Source: Latrodectus hesperus
Lineage: Eukaryota > Arthropoda > Arachnida > Araneae > Theridiidae
Length of the DNA: 64,000 nt
Direction: 5' to 3'
Assembly: GCA_037975125.1 (NCBI GenBank)
Contig: CM075853.1
Coordinates: 50,598,458 to 50,662,457, forward strand
A program made the position numbers and the translations under genes. The notes below the pieces were generated by a model, which was not told the origin of the DNA, ran no database searches, and worked only from the letters and a program-made list of their open reading frames with translations. Below are positions 60,100 to 64,000 of this stretch, piece after piece; positions within the stretch are counted from its first letter, which is position 1; each line of letters opens with the position of its first letter.

Positions 60100-60291
60100 A
60101 TGTTTGATTTCAAAAATATTGAACCAGAAAATATATTTCAAATTTTGGAAAATGTGAGAAAAAGTGAGAAAAGTTTTTCAATTCTAAAACCTGAGATTTT
60201 TTATTATTTAATTATGATTTATGATGACATTAATATTGAAAGTACAGTTTTTCATGAATACAATTTGCGTAAACCTCCTATACCTAATTGA
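60100..60291 (+). CDS. hypothetical 63-residue frame
   Basis: Begins MFDFKNIEPENIFQILENV and ends EYNLRKPPIPN. It lies 26 bp after a splice-acceptor-like TTATCTTACAG (60078-60088). The sequence is less repetitive than chance frames nearby and looks helical and charged. I recognise no family, and no splice donor is evident, so it would have to be a terminal exon. It may equally be random. Confidence 0.2.
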   Translation: MFDFKNIEPENIFQILENVRKSEKSFSILKPEIFYYLIMIYDDINIESTVFHEYNLRKPPIPN

Positions 60292-63200
60292 TTTCCAAGA
60301 AAAAGAAAACATTACGTGTTTCAAAAAATTGTCTTTAATTATGAAATCAACTTTAAACTCAAATTTCTAAGAATAAGAATATGCAGTCTAAAGAAAACAG
60401 AAAAAATAATATAATCGAACTTTTTTGGAAAGATTATCATTTAGAACTTTTTTGGATTTATCGGTATTTTATTTCATCAAACACGATATCACAAATATCA
60501 AGAAAAAAATTCTTCCTCATTAAATTTTATATCAAAAAATCAACAATTCAAATAATTATTTTTTGTAAAAAAATAAAACAGTATGAATTATTATCTGAGC
60601 TTTTTTTTTAATTAAATAGCCAATATTTTTCTTTGGTTAAAAAATCAGTCTAGAAAAAATTAACAGAAAGTTCTTTCCTCGCGAAAATATTGACAAAGTG
60701 TAAAAGTTAAATTTATTTTAAATGAGTTAAATATGCTCTTTCTTTTAACGATTTTACTTTTATGGGGATGAGAAAAACATATCTCATTAATTCATTTGAC
60801 ATTAACGGTTAATGTATAAATTGCCTTGTTCTGTAGAAAATTAATTTCATTTGTAACTGTGATTCCAGATGTTACTTTAACTTGAATATTATCAGAGATT
60901 TTGCTGTGCGAACGGACTTTACTGAGATCATGGGCTATATCCACGAATCCCACAGAGAAAACCCATAAAACTCCCTAACATCCGTTTCGACAGCTATGCA
61001 TACGAAAAGTACAGCATCCATCGCCCGTTATGCAAAAGTGGTTGGGATCATATTTGAGACATTCCTTTTTCTACAGTCCTGTTTTAACATAATTTTATGG
61101 TTTTCCATTCAATAAGTATTGGTGGATTTACAAAGCTGATATTATATCCTTAAAAGATACAACTAGTTTTCAAAGTGCTTCAAGTTTTGTCGTTTTAGAA
61201 ACGTTTCTGAAATCTCTCTTCCTAAATTTTTCAAAAATAAAGAACAAATCTAAAATTTTATTTAATATGAATGTTTAATTTTCCATAAATATTTAAACTT
61301 CTTTACATTAAGAATATTAAATTTATTTGGCAATTATTATATCGTTTTCAAAGTAATCTTCGCTAAAAACACATTTCTCGTTATAAACGGTTTTGATCAG
61401 TTATCTACTTTCTTTCTTAAGTACATTATTAAAATTAAATGAGATTTCAGGACATAAAAGAATGAAGATTATTAAAAAAATGAGCGCATTATCAGCATAG
61501 GCGTAAAATTTAATAACACTTCTGAGAAAGTTTAATTACGCTCTTCTTTTGTACTTTAGAAAATGAATGTTGTTAAAAGATGTTTGTATTGAGGTATAAT
61601 ATTAAAATCAAAATACACACTCAAATTAATAATATTCAAATCTAAATAAATAAAAATATAATAATTATTTTTTCCATAAAATATTTTATGATGGTTTGAT
61701 TATTATAATGATGTTAATTTGTATAATGAAAATAATTATACGCAATTTTTTAAACAAAAATAAAAGTTGACTGCTTGCCCTGTATGTTATAATAATTCTC
61801 ATATTGAAAAATGATTACTTTTTTATGAAGTGGATGCATCAAAATAATTGCTTAAATTACAGTGATATTATCAAAATAAATAAACCCATTTAGTTGAATT
61901 TGAAAACATTGCCAGGGAATACGAGAATTTAATTTTTAAGTACAGAAGTTAAAATAACTCATAATTGATTCAATATTTTCCTTTAACTTATAATAAAATT
62001 ATTTTTGAACGAATTTATTATTATATTGTAATATAAAAATAAATAATATTAAATATTTTAATTTCAGCCTCAAATTTAAAAAGCTGCGAAGGATATTTTC
62101 AAAGTATTGGGGTATAGAAAAAGAATTGAAGTTATTTTTTATTGAATAAGTTATTAAATAATTTCTAAAACATCTTAGTATTTATGAACACATTTTGATG
62201 ATGTATTTAATGCAAAATTTTTAAAAGAAACCTCCTTTGTATAATTTACTTATAAATTAATATTTACTGTGATTTTTTTGTTTGAATAAGTTTCAAAAAA
62301 TAAATTTTCGCATAATGTGATTAAGTTTTCCTTATATAGCTTTAAAACATCTATAGATTTCTAACTTAATGACAGATAAATTTAAAAACTATCCTTTAAA
62401 TTTTGTTATAAAATATTAAATATGCTAAAAGTATTCAAAATCACTAAATACTTTAAAAATACAAAAGACTCGAAACTCAGTTGATAAAATTTGAAATATA
62501 TAGCTACTAGTTCTGTATCATTCTTTTTCAACATTATTCAAACAATTAATATTCAGTATAAAAGTTAGAGAGATACCCGGGTTGATAAATATATTCTTTC
62601 TTACTTAAAGCTTTTTTATAGATTAAAAATCATTAAGAGATTAAAAAATTAAATATTGGTTGTTTTTAAAATTATAAATTTTGATTGAGTATATTCTTCC
62701 TCAGTTATCAATGAATCTCCCTCTTCCTATCCACTTCTCTCTTCCACTTTAAAATTCATTATTGACCTTGGCTGACAAACTTTACATTTATCATTCATTT
62801 AAGCTCAAACACTTTTTATTTTAGAACCATTTAATAATTGAATCTTTTTTTATTAGGATCCTTTTATTTTTAATACAGCTAAATCTCTCAATTGAATTTC
62901 AACCTTTTTATTAGACAACAGTGAAAGGAGATCTAATTCAAATTACTTAAAATATAACATTATTAAAAGAAATGTTTTATAAAAATGACTTTATTTTGAT
63001 AGCCACATAATGGCGTCACTACGAATTCTTGGGTAAAGAAATGCGAAAAAGGAAGCATTTCTTTCTTCATGTGTCACATCACGAGACTATCAATGATAAT
63101 AAGTTCTTCAAACCTCGGTATTAATTGTATCAATAGTGCTTAAGACATAACTTGAAAAAAATAACATTTTTAAAGTCCCTACAAATGATTATTTATGCAT

Positions 63201-63611
63201 ACATAAATATATGGCAACATGTTATAAAAAAACTTTTAAAAATATGGCTGTATTATTTTATGGTAAATTCTTAAAATAATAATTTATTTTAATTAAACAA
63301 GTAACAAGAGAAGAAAGTACTTCTGTTAACTTTGTTATATTTGTGATTTTTCATACAGGTTAACATACCTGTGAAAAAAATTTAAATAAATGCACTTAGA
63401 AATTTTTATCAAAAGATACGTTAAACTGTACTAAGTAAAACTCTAGCGTTTCAGTTAAAAAATCGCAGATAAACTGAGAAAATATTTTCTATAGAATAAG
63501 CCTTTATAATTTTTCACAACAAAATAATAAAAGAAAAATGCGTTACAAATGTAATCACTCCCGATGAAGTAATAAAACTACAATTTGTGTGCGTGAAACA
63601 GATTAATTTGC

Positions 63612-63725
63612 ATGAAACATCGATTTAAGACGATGACTTCAAAAGACCTTGATGAGAACTTGTTTGATTCCGAAAATGATGAATTGTCTCATGAGACTTT
63701 TAGAAGCATCGCCAGTTATTTTTGA
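63612..63725 (+). CDS. hypothetical 37-residue acidic frame
   Basis: Begins MKHRFKTMTSKDLDENLF and is rich in Asp, Glu and Ser (DSENDELSHETF), ending SIASYF and TGA. Its codon pattern is more balanced than the surrounding AT-rich DNA. No family is recognised. It is a candidate exon or remnant only. Confidence 0.15.
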   Translation: MKHRFKTMTSKDLDENLFDSENDELSHETFRSIASYF

Positions 63726-64000
63726 ATGGAAGTTTCTTTAAATTAATCTATTTATTTGCAAAAGAAACTGAGCTTCAAGCACTATGATTATTAGGAATAT
63801 TATGTTAAACTCGTTAAAAAATTAATACGATATGGATGTGTAACCTATATCGAAGAATGTTAATATTTATTTTGTATAAAAATTTACTTAAATAATCTGA
63901 AAGAAGATGCTACTAAATTATAAAAATTAAAAGAAATTAATGGATTATAAAAATAAAATTTAATTTTTTCGATTATTTCGGCCTTGTTTTTTATGATGAT

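Larger units (their letters stand above)
59379..64000. other. gene-free AT-rich stretch with two weak exon-like frames
   Basis: Mostly AT-rich DNA with no recognised repeat family. Two small frames are listed separately at 60100 and 63612. A less AT-rich island at 60890-61060 (CCCACAGAGAAAACCC and CATCCATCGCCCGTTATGC) has no recognised identity. Confidence 0.5.

Overview
This window is eukaryotic nuclear DNA: very AT-rich, with no operons, no ribosome-binding sites and no intact long reading frame. It is littered with decayed transposable elements, tRNA-derived SINEs and very long (TA)n microsatellites. The repeat mix (a Tcb1-like Tc1 family, a mariner family, a Penelope-like element, a jockey/R1-type LINE tail with RNase H, an RTE-like LINE tail and several SINEs) is what I associate from memory with arachnid, probably spider, assemblies. 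The species cannot be named from the sequence alone. I read the window as intergenic or deep-intronic DNA; no confident host coding exon is visible.

Layout. 1-154: N-terminus of a Tc1-type transposase running off the left edge. 2282-3215: two tRNA-derived SINEs around a (TA)n(GATA)n array. 8511-9376: an internally deleted mariner with recognisable terminal inverted repeats and TA target duplication. 10190-10451: an unassigned, less AT-rich island with a stem-loop and a consensus splice donor. 10947-11024: a long foldback. 18930-19545: a SINE next to an RTE-like LINE 3' fragment. 24170-24650 and 29640-29930: unassigned islands, the second possibly a solo LTR. 40240-41577: a 5'-truncated LINE with RNase H. 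43711-46770: a cluster of a broken Tc1 copy, a Penelope-like reverse transcriptase, a (TA)n array, a 103-bp palindrome and a SINE. 48479-49820: a SINE, a third DDE-type transposase relic and a 33-bp minisatellite. 58158-59187: a CpG-rich element bounded by imperfect terminal inverted repeats, carrying a tandem repeat and an exon-like reading frame. 59313-59378: a perfect 24-bp-arm palindrome.

Function. Nothing here forms a working pathway. All transposase and reverse-transcriptase relics carry stops, frameshifts, deletions or lost catalytic residues. The SINEs would have depended on LINE machinery supplied elsewhere. The least explained parts are the 58.2-59.2 kb element, the two strong palindromes (46.5 and 59.3 kb) and the CpG-containing islands standing out from AT-rich DNA.
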